A stretch of 56,126 bases of DNA. Origin: an uncultured delta proteobacterium (GTDB lineage Bacteria > Desulfobacterota > Syntrophia > Syntrophales > Smithellaceae). The notes under the pieces are model-generated. The model had not been told where the DNA came from, ran no database searches, and saw nothing but the letters and a program-made list of their open reading frames with translations. The translations under genes were made by a program, and so were the position numbers. Below, one piece after another: positions 8,795-17,065 of this stretch. The stretch is from assembly GCA_903907985.1 (NCBI GenBank), contig CAIVQG010000006.1:1-56126 (forward strand), given 5' to 3'. Every line of letters begins with the position of its first letter. Position 1 is the first letter of the stretch.

Positions 8795-9787
8795 CTAGTC
8801 TCTCGCTTTGAGAAACAAAAATTCTTTTTCCCTGAGTTTCAACATCTTGTGCATTCCACCGTTTTTCTCAATATACTCAAAGTGATCTTTGCTGCTGTAA
8901 ATATTCTTATCGAGAAAAGCCTTGAATGCTTCCGGATTCTCTTCAACCTTCATCCATTCTCGCAGGTGCTCCTCATCGGAAAAATATTCTCCATACATAT
9001 TTCCAGGATAACTGCCGTAAGGAACAGGACATACGGCATCAACTAGCCAGTAGGGAATTACGGTGAAACTTGGGTCTCTGCGAATCTCCTCTTCAGTAAC
9101 CAGTCGTTCGCATGTTATGATCAAATGCTTAGAGGCTCTTGCCACATCAAAATCGGAAACGGTGATGCCCCGTACGCGACAATTACCATAAATATCCGCC
9201 TCATGAACATGAATGGCCGAAACATCAGGATAAAGGGCTGGATTTGCGAAATATTTCGTCCCCGTAAATGGACATTCGACGATCTTTCCGCCACTGTATT
9301 TGAAAGTATCTGTTCCCATGATGTTTCTTGACGGGTAGTAAGAAACGCCTGCTGCTGCTGCCTTGAAGCGAACGGACAGTGAGTAGTTGGTCCATTCACT
9401 TACTTCTACCTTTCCGCTTTCCATATAACGTCTTGCATTGGGAGACAAACCGCGAGCCTCCAGACCGACGATATAGGCTGCATCACATCTGTTAAAAACT
9501 TCTCCCGCACAGAGAATTTGGAAATCATGGGTGGACGTATGGCCTGCAAAACCCATATTTTTCCTTCCCTGTCTTAGTATTTCATGCGCGACAGCAGCGG
9601 GTATCCTGTTTGCCCCAAAACCTCCGAGAACCAGATAATCGCCGTCATGAACATACTTCGCCACAGCTTCCTTTACAGACATCAGCTTAGATTCCAGCTT
9701 GCGGTTCTTCTTGCGGAAGAATTCACGCGCCTTATCCGCATCCGGGTCTGTAAAGATTTTTCCTATTCCTTGATCAATCACTTGCAC
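8795..9787 (-). CDS. gctA: Glutaconate CoA-transferase family protein, subunit A
   Basis: A 330-aa alpha subunit of the GctAB-type CoA-transferase. The characteristic LVLGGFGANRIP motif is at about 52-63, followed by GFAGHTSTHD and GLEARGLSPN-type segments typical of GctA. The start codon is GTG with AAGGAGGT about 8 bases upstream; no ATG in the first 35 codons has a comparable site. It is the first gene of the minus-strand acyl-CoA cluster. About 1.1 kb upstream on the same strand is a decayed sigma-54 activator that may once have controlled it. Confidence 0.85.
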   Translation of the reverse strand: MQVIDQGIGKIFTDPDADKAREFFRKKNRKLESKLMSVKEAVAKYVHDGDYLVLGGFGANRIPAAVAHEILRQGRKNMGFAGHTSTHDFQILCAGEVFNRCDAAYIVGLEARGLSPNARRYMESGKVEVSEWTNYSLSVRFKAAAAGVSYYPSRNIMGTDTFKYSGGKIVECPFTGTKYFANPALYPDVSAIHVHEADIYGNCRVRGITVSDFDVARASKHLIITCERLVTEEEIRRDPSFTVIPYWLVDAVCPVPYGSYPGNMYGEYFSDEEHLREWMKVEENPEAFKAFLDKNIYSSKDHFEYIEKNGGMHKMLKLREKEFLFLKARD

Positions 9788-9829
9788 TGGATGTTACCTC
9801 CTTATTTTTTCTTAATCAATCATCCCTAA

Positions 9830-10464
9830 TATATAGTTGCCAGCAAGGGTTCCTTCTTAATTCAATTCGGTAAACCAATATTGGTGCAGTCCAGCTTTCC
9901 TGAACGAATGTATATGAGTTGACCGCAAATACCATTTCTTCAAGGCTATCACGAAACCTTCCTTGGTAGCTTCTTCGTCGATCTACTTGAAGTTCTCACA
10001 AATGACAGGCCCTAACGGTTCTCAAGTTGAATCAGTGCATAGCTTCTATGTCTTTCAAAGACTTACGAAGGGCTTACATTAGGTTCTACCGGTTCTTCAG
10101 AAAAATGTATTAATAACCCGTAAGAGACGCTATGAACTATCCTCAACCTTCGCGCACATCATCTAAGTACCTGCCGAAGGTGATCGCTGCATTTGGCATT
10201 TTTCCTCTACTCCTTTGACAGAATTAGGTCAATGTTAAATAATATTTATATAATATAACAAATATTGTATATATGCGAAGTATGCAAAATATTCATAACG
10301 CAATGATATTTAAGGTTCTACGCAATATACATCTAGAGATATTAGCAAGAATTTCAGCGGCAACATGAAAATGCATGGTTAAGCTTTTAGTGTGTTCGTG
10401 TATGGGTGATGTATCATATCTTGTGTCAGAGGTAGAAGAAGGGATTGTGAATCAGTCATACTAG
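9830..10464. other. Non-coding, decayed intergenic region
   Basis: About 630 bases upstream of gctA with stops in all frames at short intervals and an AT-rich core at about 10230-10330. A short minus-strand stretch near 9880-9950 encodes residues vaguely like an ISL3-type transposase (ALKKWY, then TH) but is too short to call. I see no intact gene; the gctA promoter must lie here or close to 9790-9850. Confidence 0.45.
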
Positions 10465-10728
10465 GGGATTCATCTATCTAAAAGTATTGCGCTTAGCCCC
10501 CCCCGTGATGAAAACGTCTTAGGATCTCTAGGCCTGATATATCTGAAAAGGGGAAATGCTGCTCAGGCCAAAGTTTATCTTCTACGCGTAAACGCCATCG
10601 ACGCTGATAATAATGAAGTCACTCTGGCTTTGGGAAAAGCCTATGAAGCTCTTGGTAAATACGAAAAGGCAATCAGTCCATCAATGCTCTTAAATATTAA
10701 TGACATGTCGAAGGAAAAACCAGATTGA
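10465..10728 (+). pseudogene. Fragment of a TPR-repeat protein
   Basis: An open frame without a start codon that encodes about 87 residues with two tetratricopeptide-like helical hairpins (LGSLGLIYLKRGNAAQAK, then LALGKAYEALGKYEKAIS). It contains a run of eight C near its 5' end (10497-10504) and stops at TGA 10726-10728. The rest of the parent gene is missing on both sides, so this is a remnant. It runs opposite to the flanking minus-strand genes. Confidence 0.6.
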
Positions 10729-10819
10729 ATTCTAACTCTACAGATATCAACGGTTTTCAGAAAAACGTTCAACAGGTTCTTTCTTCACTAGTTGATCATC
10801 GGCATAATGAAATAAAAAA

Positions 10820-11700
10820 ATCTCTTTTATTTGTTTGAACTTAATTTTCTAATTCCTTTAGCTTCCTCCAGAGAGTTGTGTAGCCAATGCCTAATTTTTT
10901 GCATTAGCCCTCCTTCTAAAATGATCTTGCGCAAGGAGGAAATCCTCCGCGTTTAGAACAATATTGTTGGTCAGCGCTACGGCCCTTTCAATACTATTTT
11001 TCAATTCACGCACATTCCCCGGCCAATCATACGCACTGAGTATTTTCTTTGCTTCTCCGGATATTCCGGTTACATTTTTTCCCATCTGGCGAACAGAGTC
11101 TTTTAGAAAATATTCAAGCAGCAGAGGAATATCCTCTTTCCGGTCCCTTAGCGGCGTTATTTTTATATCAATGACGCTTAACCGATAAAATAAATCTGAA
11201 CGAAAATTCCCATCTAATGCCATTTTGGCAATATCTTTATTAGTCGCAGCGATAATTCGGACATCAACCTGTTTGGCCGACGTATCAGCTACTCGCCGGA
11301 TTTCTTTTGACTCGATAACGCGCAATAACTTGGATTGAAATTGCGCAGTATCATCTCCAATTTCATCCATAAAAAGGGTTCCTTTATCGGCAGCTTCGAA
11401 CAAACCATTTTTATCACGAACTGCACTAGTAAAAACCCCTTTAACGTAGCCAAACGATTCACTTTCCAGAATGCTGTCCGGTATCGCTGCGCAATTAATG
11501 GCTATGTAAGGATTGCCTCTGCGCTTTTTGCTGCTGTTGTGGATCGCTTCCGCAACAAGTTCTTTACCAGTTCCACTTTCACCGGTAAGAAGAACATTGC
11601 TTTCAATTTCAGACACTTTGAGAGCAATTTCAATTGTCTTCTTTATGCTATCCGAAACGCCAACTATATCTTCGAATCCGCAGGGTTTTTTACATCTTTA
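10820..11700 (-). pseudogene. Broken sigma-54-dependent transcription activator (AAA+ domain remnant)
   Basis: The readable part (GTG at 11616, or upstream residues from about 11695) is an NtrC-type AAA+ domain: Walker A GESGTGKE, Walker B GTLFMDEIG, the R-finger segment DLFYRLSV and YDWPGNVREL. It lacks any sensor domain: a TAA lies just upstream of the FEDIVGVS residues that begin AAA+ domains. The GAFTGA loop that contacts sigma-54 reads GVFTSA. At the C-terminus the frame ends at TAG in an A6 run; in the -1 frame it continues as KLGIGYTTLWRKLKELEN, the recognition helix of a FIS-type HTH, but the first HTH helices are absent. Truncation, altered motif, internal deletion and frameshift together indicate a pseudogene. 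Confidence 0.75.
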
Positions 11701-11889
11701 AGATATATTTACATGCCGTTTTGATGATTTGTGCATTTCTACTTTTGCTATTCGGAATAATCTCCGAACAACTGCTGAATATTTCAATGATTATTTTATA
11801 AACAAACAATGCCTGTTTCTTACAGATGGATAAATGGTGACAAATAATTTAAATATTACAGCAACCTGTTTTAAGAACAGTTTTTTACC

Positions 11890-11918
11890 TTGACATTAAG
11901 AGTGTTTCCGCCTATTTC
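11890..11918 (+). promoter_or_regulatory. Possible sigma-70 promoter for the zinc-ribbon gene
   Basis: A perfect -35 TTGACA (11890-11895) is followed after 17 bases by a weak -10 TATTTC (11913-11918), about 33 bases upstream of the ATG at 11951. Confidence 0.4.
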
Positions 11919-11950
11919 TCCACATTAAGACTATCTTCAGGATAAATAAA

Positions 11951-12142
11951 ATGCCGATTTTTGAATTTCAATGCAAAAAATGTAAAAACATCTTTGAAGA
12001 ACTGATTTTTTCCGCAGCGGACGAGAAAAAGACGGTTTGCCCGAAATGCGGATCGAAAAAAAGCGACAAATTAATGTCTGTTTTTGCCGGGAGCAAGTCC
12101 GGTTGTTCCTCCTGCTCATCCACATCCTGTTCAACTTCCTGA
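11951..12142 (+). CDS. FmdB-type zinc-ribbon regulatory-like small protein
   Basis: A 63-aa protein with two CxxC knuckles, CKKC (about 8-11) and CPKCG (about 31-35), followed by a Ser/Cys-rich tail (SGCSSCSSTSCSTS). This is the layout of the FmdB/CxxC_CxxC_SSSS family of small zinc-ribbon proteins, whose function is largely unknown. The start MPIFEFQC is the usual one for the family. It stands alone upstream of adk, with 215 bases between. Confidence 0.85.
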   Translation: MPIFEFQCKKCKNIFEELIFSAADEKKTVCPKCGSKKSDKLMSVFAGSKSGCSSCSSTSCSTS

Positions 12143-12357
12143 GGCCACTAAACAAGCGGCAGGCTGCCGCTGACGGACAGATAATGTGATTCTTTTTTAT
12201 CATTGCGAAAATTCCCACAATGCATTATAAGACGCCTGCATAAATCAATTTATGTCTAAACATTATAAAGATTGACGCATCGGCAATATGCTTCTGTGCA
12301 ATGATCTGATGCAACGACTTAATATAAATAATATTTTTTAGAAAAGGAGCAAAACAC

Positions 12358-13032
12358 ATGAATATTCTTATTTTTGGGCCTAATGGCAGCGGCAAAGGAA
12401 CTCAGGGAGCAGTCGTGCAGAAGAAATATAGCATGCCCCATATTGAAACAGGTGTTATTTTCCGGCAAAATATTTCCAAAAAAACTCCGTTGGGAGAAAA
12501 AGCTAAAGCATTTATCGATCGCGGCGAACTTGTCCCCGATGATATCACCATTCCCATGATCCTTGACCGTCTAAAAGAAGACGACGCCAAAAAAGGTTGG
12601 TTACTCGACGGATTCCCCCGCAACCTGGCGCAGGCAGAAGCACTCTGGATGGCACTGGAAAAAGAAAAAATTAAATTGGATTACGTGATTGAAATTGATC
12701 TGGATCGTGATTCCGCAAAGAAAAGAATCATGGGTCGCCGGCTCTGCAAAACGGATAATAACCATCCCAACAATATCTACATCGATGCAATTAAACCGGC
12801 GGAGAAAAACGGCAAGGTTGTTTGCCGTGTTTGCGGTTGTGAAGAACTAACCACCCGCGCTGATGATCAGGATGCAGCAGCGATTGATAAACGTCATGGC
12901 ATTTACTATGACACTAAAACAGGAACGCTGGCCGCCGTAAACTATTTCAAAGCAAGAACTAAAATTGTTTCCGTTGATGGCCGTGTGGGCGTAAAAGAAG
13001 TATCGGAAGCTCTTTTAAAGCAGCTTTCTTAA
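12358..13032 (+). CDS. adk: Adenylate kinase
   Basis: A 224-aa nucleoside monophosphate kinase that interconverts ATP + AMP and 2 ADP. The P-loop is GPNGSGKGTQ (about 7-16), the AMP-binding and LID-hinge motif is GFPRNLAQAEAL, and the LID segment contains RRLC and CRVCG cysteines, suggesting a Zn-type lid with an unusual extended spacing and little of the usual YH(V/L) core. AAAAGGAG precedes the ATG. The family assignment is firm; the atypical lid means other nucleoside monophosphates as substrate cannot be excluded. A hairpin follows the gene. Confidence 0.85.
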   Translation: MNILIFGPNGSGKGTQGAVVQKKYSMPHIETGVIFRQNISKKTPLGEKAKAFIDRGELVPDDITIPMILDRLKEDDAKKGWLLDGFPRNLAQAEALWMALEKEKIKLDYVIEIDLDRDSAKKRIMGRRLCKTDNNHPNNIYIDAIKPAEKNGKVVCRVCGCEELTTRADDQDAAAIDKRHGIYYDTKTGTLAAVNYFKARTKIVSVDGRVGVKEVSEALLKQLS

Positions 13033-13055
13033 TTTTTAAGGAAAATTTTATGATA

Positions 13056-13085
13056 AAAGCCCCCCGGATGTGATGGAGGGCTTTT
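13056..13085 (+). terminator. Hairpin terminator after adk
   Basis: AAAGCCCCCC pairs with GGAGGGCTTTTT around a short loop and ends in a T-run, 23 bases after the adk stop. Confidence 0.75.
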
Positions 13086-13107
13086 TCATCTTTAGCATCA
13101 GAGAACT

Positions 13108-14904
13108 ATGGATAATATAAGAAACTTCAGCATTATCGCTCATATTGACCACGGCAAGTCCACGCTTGCCGACCGGTTGATTCAATTTACCGGCGTCTGC
13201 AATGATCGAAATTTTCAGGATCAAATGCTGGACAGTATGGACATAGAGCGGGAACGCGGCATCACCATCAAAAGCAATGCCATTTCCCTGCCCTATCGCG
13301 CCAAGGATGGAAAAGAATATATCCTTAATCTGATCGATACACCGGGGCATGTTGATTTTTCCTACGAAGTCTCCCGGTCTCTGGCCTCCTGCGAAGGTGT
13401 TCTACTGCTGATCGATGCCGCCCAGGGTGTTCAGGCTCAGACACTGGCCAATCTTTACCTGGCCATGGAACACAACCTCGCGATCATACCGATCATCAAT
13501 AAAATTGATCTGCCGTCCGCTGATGTGGATCGTGTGCTGGAAGAAATTGATTCAGAACTGGGGCTTGATCCGTTCACTCATATTAAATGCTCCGCCAAGG
13601 AAGGCATCGGCATTGAGGAAATTCTGGAAGCCATTGTCGAGCGTATTCCACCGCCCACGGGCGACAGTTCCAATCCCCTGGCCGCTTTGATTTTTGACGC
13701 CAAGTATGACTCTTTTCGCGGCACAATTATTCACTGCCGCGTTTTTGAAGGGATCGTAAAAAGCGGCGATATTATCAGATTCATGTACAACGACACAACG
13801 TACAAGGTAGAAGAAGTAGGCCATTTTCTAATGACCCGTACCAAACGTGAAAAACTGGGCGCCGGAGAAGTGGGCTACATTATTGCCGGCGTGAAGACCG
13901 TGGCTGATGTGCGCACGGGCGACACCGTGACGCTTCAGAATAACCCATGCTCTCAACCGCTGCCGGGCTTCAAGGAAGTCAAACCGGTCGTCTTCGCTTC
14001 GATCTATCCGATCGCTTCCGACGATTATCAGGATCTGGCTGATTCGCTGGAAAAGTACAAACTCAACGACGCCTCATTTATTTACGAAAAAGATTCTTCC
14101 GCCGCACTGGGACAGGGTTTCCGCTGCGGTTTTTTAGGGCTGCTCCATCTGGATATCGTTCAGGAACGATTGGAAAGAGAATACGATCTTTCTATTATTC
14201 TATCTGTGCCCAGTGTTCGTTATCGTTTTACACTTAAAGACAACAAGGTAATTTACGTCGACAATCCCGCACATTATCCTGATCCCGCAGATATTACCCA
14301 GGGCGAAGAACCCTATATCCGCGCGGCCATGATGCTTCCCGAACGCTACTTAGGCACAGTCATGAAGCTGTGCATGGAAAAGCGCGGCCTGAATTCCACT
14401 ATGAATTACACCGGACCGGGGAGAGTGGAGTTATCCTACGAAATGCCGCTGGCCGAAGTCATCTTTGATTTTTATGACCGTTTCAAATCAGTGACACAAG
14501 GTTATGGCTCATTTGACTACAACATTATTGATTACCGCGAAAGCAATCTGGTTCTGATGGACATCCTTGTCAACGGTGAAAAGGTGGACGCGTTGTCGCA
14601 AATTGTTCACCGCGACCGGGCGCGCTCCCGCGGGTTAAACGCCTGCGAACGGCTCAAAGAAGAGATACCGCGCCAGATGTTTAAAATAGCCATCCAGGGT
14701 GCCATCGGCGGAGAAATCATCGCCCGCAGCACCATCAGCGCTTATCGTAAAGACGTTACCGCCAAATGCTATGGCGGTGATATCAGCCGCAAAAGAAAAT
14801 TACTCGAAAAGCAAAAAGCGGGAAAGAAGCGCATGAAGATGATCGGTTCCGTGAGCATTCCGCAAAGCGCGTTTTTGGCGGTGTTGAAATCGGACACGGA
14901 CTAG
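13108..14904 (+). CDS. lepA: Elongation factor 4 (LepA), back-translocating ribosomal GTPase
   Basis: A 598-aa translational GTPase. G motifs are AHIDHGKST (P-loop, residues 11-19), DTPGH, NKIDLP and SAKEG, followed by domain II, the EF-G-like domains III/V and the LepA-specific C-terminal domain ending in AGKKRMKMIGSVSIPQSAF. Length matches the family (about 600). It follows the adk terminator directly, and its stop codon abuts a run of CTGAAGG repeats. Confidence 0.97.
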   Translation: MDNIRNFSIIAHIDHGKSTLADRLIQFTGVCNDRNFQDQMLDSMDIERERGITIKSNAISLPYRAKDGKEYILNLIDTPGHVDFSYEVSRSLASCEGVLLLIDAAQGVQAQTLANLYLAMEHNLAIIPIINKIDLPSADVDRVLEEIDSELGLDPFTHIKCSAKEGIGIEEILEAIVERIPPPTGDSSNPLAALIFDAKYDSFRGTIIHCRVFEGIVKSGDIIRFMYNDTTYKVEEVGHFLMTRTKREKLGAGEVGYIIAGVKTVADVRTGDTVTLQNNPCSQPLPGFKEVKPVVFASIYPIASDDYQDLADSLEKYKLNDASFIYEKDSSAALGQGFRCGFLGLLHLDIVQERLEREYDLSIILSVPSVRYRFTLKDNKVIYVDNPAHYPDPADITQGEEPYIRAAMMLPERYLGTVMKLCMEKRGLNSTMNYTGPGRVELSYEMPLAEVIFDFYDRFKSVTQGYGSFDYNIIDYRESNLVLMDILVNGEKVDALSQIVHRDRARSRGLNACERLKEEIPRQMFKIAIQGAIGGEIIARSTISAYRKDVTAKCYGGDISRKRKLLEKQKAGKKRMKMIGSVSIPQSAFLAVLKSDTD

Positions 14905-15001
14905 ACTGAAGGCTGAAGGCTGAAGGCTGAAGGCTATTTGGTGGCCTTCGGCACTTATTTTTTAGTTCCTTTTTTCCCCCTCAGTCTTCAGCCTTCAGCC
15001 T
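14903..15001. repeat. Tandem CTGAAGG heptamers plus distal inverted copy (large hairpin)
   Basis: Four perfect tandem copies of CTGAAGG start at 14906, immediately after the lepA stop. The arm AGACTGAAGGCTGAAGGCT (14903-14921) is complementary to the segment at 14983-15001, giving a 19-bp stem with a loop of about 60 bases that itself contains T-tracts. It can act as a terminator between lepA and hemW, or be a dispersed intergenic repeat. Confidence 0.75.
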
Positions 15002-15027
15002 AGATACCTATTAAGTAAGGCAACAAA

Positions 15028-16155
15028 ATGAAGGTCATTCCAGCCGGACTTTACATTCATATTCCCTTTTGCCTGAGCAAATGCGCTTATTGCAGTTTCT
15101 ACTCGATCAAATCCACCAACCTTATTCCTGATTATCTAGGGGCACTCCGAAAAGAAATAAAATTTTACAGCAAAGATTTCCATTCCTTTGACACTATCTA
15201 TTTAGGCGGCGGCACCCCTTCCCTGCTGAGCCCTGAACAGTTGACAAGTATTTTCTCCGTTATCCATGAAACATATAAAATCGCTGCAAACGCTGAGATC
15301 ACACTGGAAGCTAATCCCGGAGATATTTCCCCGGAATATTTAAAAGCATTGCGCAACCTGGGCATTAATCGCTTGAACATCGGCATTCAATCTTTCGATG
15401 ACAAACTTCTACAATTTCTGGGACGCCGGCATTCCGCCAGAGAAGGGATTGAGGCAATCGACGCTGCGAGACAGGCTGGATTTGACAATCTGGGGATAGA
15501 TTTGATTTATGGAGTTCAGGGTAAAGGCATCAAATCATGGAAAAACACTTTGCTCAAAGCCGTTTCTTTTTCTCCGGAACATATTTCCTGTTATCAGTTA
15601 TCACTGGACAAAAAAACGCCCCTTTATAAAACATATTCTCAGGAGGGCTGGCAACTTCCTGCTGAGGAAACAGGGCTCATTTTTTTTTCCACTACAGCCG
15701 AAGAGCTGGAAAATGCCGGTTACATCCATTATGAAGTTTCCAACTTTGCCCGCACCGATCATCTTAAATCCAGCCACAATCTGAAATACTGGCGGCATGT
15801 CCCTTACCTGGGCATCGGTCCGGGAGCTCATTCTTTTCTGGATAAGAAACGCTGGTGGAATAAGTCTTCCGTCAGAAACTATCTGGCAGAACTTGCTCAA
15901 AACAAAATGCCGGTGGAAGATTCGGAAATACTCACAGGAGAGCAACTGCAACTCGAAGCGTTATTTCTGGGCTTGCGTACCAAAGAGGGAATTGAAATTA
16001 AGCTTTATCAGCAAAAACACGGAACCGATCTACTTGTGGAAAAGAAAGCGATTATTGAAAAGCTGCTGGAAGATAAACTGGTAAGGATAGATGATGGATT
16101 CCTCAGCCCCACACGGGCAGGCTTGGCGGTGGCGGACAGTCTGGCACTAATTTAA
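15028..16155 (+). CDS. hemW: HemW-type radical SAM heme chaperone (coproporphyrinogen III oxidase-like)
   Basis: A 375-aa radical SAM protein. The 4Fe-4S motif CLSKCAYC (C15, C19, C22) is preceded by YIHIPF, the signature of the HemN/HemW group, and followed by YLGGGTPSLL and LEANPGD. The cluster motif ends in C-S-F rather than the CxxxCxxCxC of true HemN, and the protein is about 80 aa shorter than HemN, so HemW (heme chaperone) is preferred. The C-terminal HemN domain is present (about 300-370). Confidence 0.87.
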   Translation: MKVIPAGLYIHIPFCLSKCAYCSFYSIKSTNLIPDYLGALRKEIKFYSKDFHSFDTIYLGGGTPSLLSPEQLTSIFSVIHETYKIAANAEITLEANPGDISPEYLKALRNLGINRLNIGIQSFDDKLLQFLGRRHSAREGIEAIDAARQAGFDNLGIDLIYGVQGKGIKSWKNTLLKAVSFSPEHISCYQLSLDKKTPLYKTYSQEGWQLPAEETGLIFFSTTAEELENAGYIHYEVSNFARTDHLKSSHNLKYWRHVPYLGIGPGAHSFLDKKRWWNKSSVRNYLAELAQNKMPVEDSEILTGEQLQLEALFLGLRTKEGIEIKLYQQKHGTDLLVEKKAIIEKLLEDKLVRIDDGFLSPTRAGLAVADSLALI

Positions 16156-16158
16156 AAA

Positions 16159-16546
16159 TCATTTATTGTCGGGCACTACTTTGCAGTCCCGGTACTTCAA
16201 CTGCCAATTTCCTTCCTGGTCACGATTCTCAACTATCGCTGCATCCCCTTTGATCCACAAGACCAATTCTCTGTCATCCGTATAACGCGCCCCCGATGCC
16301 GAAAGTGCCTGCGGCAGCGTCTGCTCTATACCTTCGGGCAGTATCACCTTGATGAAATTAAGGCTGCCATCCGAGAGAGAAATATTTTACTGTAACCTTA
16401 TCGCCATTCTCGCATTGATAGGTCACCTTCTCTCCGCCACGGATAGTCAGAGAATATTTTTTCAGGATGCAACAGCCGGAAACACAAATCAGCGTAAAAA
16501 TGATACTCAGCAGCATTTTGTTTTTTGTTATTTTGATCATTGGCAT
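16159..16546 (-). pseudogene. MliC/PliC-like lysozyme-inhibitor lipoprotein, frameshifted
   Basis: Two minus-strand frames together make one protein. The first (from ATG 16546) has a lipoprotein signal (hydrophobic stretch then LICVSGCC) and the start of an MliC domain (YQCENGDKVTVKYFS). The second continues with SDGSLNFIKVILPEG, LPQALSASGARYTDDREL, VLWIKG and a final C, the diagnostic SGARY and W-x-K-G motifs. Joining needs two extra bases, and the break falls in a TC dinucleotide run, so loss of one TC explains it. The intact protein would be about 125 aa, anchored in the outer membrane or periplasm, and bind C-type lysozyme. A sequencing error is possible. Confidence 0.7.
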
Positions 16547-16605
16547 GGTTCCTAATTATCCAGCATGTAGCATATCTTATCATTGTTTGTTGTCTTACTT
16601 ATGTA

Positions 16606-16806
16606 TTAAAACAAGTTTGGGAAACGGAGAAAGAAACTGGGGCATATTTGAAAAATCAACAAAATAGTTTGAATGATAGCAAGCACAAAAAGACTAATGG
16701 TAAGACCAATCATGATATTTGATTGGCGATTGGTAGCGTTAGTTTGGGACCGGATTGTCTCATGCAAACGATTTATTGTATTTCCCATACCTTCATCGAA
16801 TGCCAT
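16606..16806 (-). CDS. Small single-pass membrane protein of unknown function
   Basis: A 66-aa protein, start chosen at the ATG (16806) with GGGAGG 7 bases upstream. The N-terminal 35 residues are polar and Asn/Thr-rich, possibly helical; residues about 36-56 (IMIGLTISLFVLAIIQTILL) form one membrane segment; the tail is short and Phe-rich. I recognise no family. It is isolated between the MliC-like pseudogene and a MITE-like repeat. Confidence 0.5.
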   Translation of the reverse strand: MAFDEGMGNTINRLHETIRSQTNATNRQSNIMIGLTISLFVLAIIQTILLIFQICPSFFLRFPNLF

Positions 16807-16869
16807 TTTATATCCTCCCAACAATGTTTATATGTATCCTAATTTAATAACCAAAACACCGAAATATTT

Positions 16870-17065
16870 ACGACTTCGTAAAATGTTCATAGGCAAGGCG
16901 CGCGAATCCTTCGGAGTGAGGCGTATATTTACATACGCCGCAATCACCCGCTGTCATTCCCTTGCGAATGACAATGAGACAAGGGAATCCAGAAAAAAAC
17001 AATACTGGATTGCCCAATCTAGTTGGGCAATGACAAATATATATTGTGGCATTTTACAAAGTCGT
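16870..17065. mobile_element. MITE-like repeat, copy 1
   Basis: A 196-bp non-coding element bounded by terminal inverted repeats ACGACTTCGTAAAATG and its complement (15 of 16 matching). The left half has a conserved core at about 16891-16945 (AGGCAAGGCGCGCGAA, CCTTCGGAGTG, then the ATACGCC palindrome), shared with copy 2 at 19512-19634. The right half contains a GTCATTCCC...GGGAATCCAG inverted stretch that copy 2 lacks, perhaps a nested repeat. Its right end overlaps the stop and last codons of the HD-GYP gene. Confidence 0.65.

Noticed and set aside
8007-9787. GctAB as an AibA/AibB-type 3-methylglutaconyl-CoA decarboxylase
   Set aside because: The subunit B glutamate of CoA-transferases is kept (E51), so ordinary CoA transfer is the better reading, although the liu-like neighbours made the other idea attractive.
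9870-9960. Minus-strand residues ALKKWY...TH resembling an ISL3-type transposase
   Set aside because: About 25 residues with only partial likeness, and another frame is open over the same bases; too short to call a mobile element.
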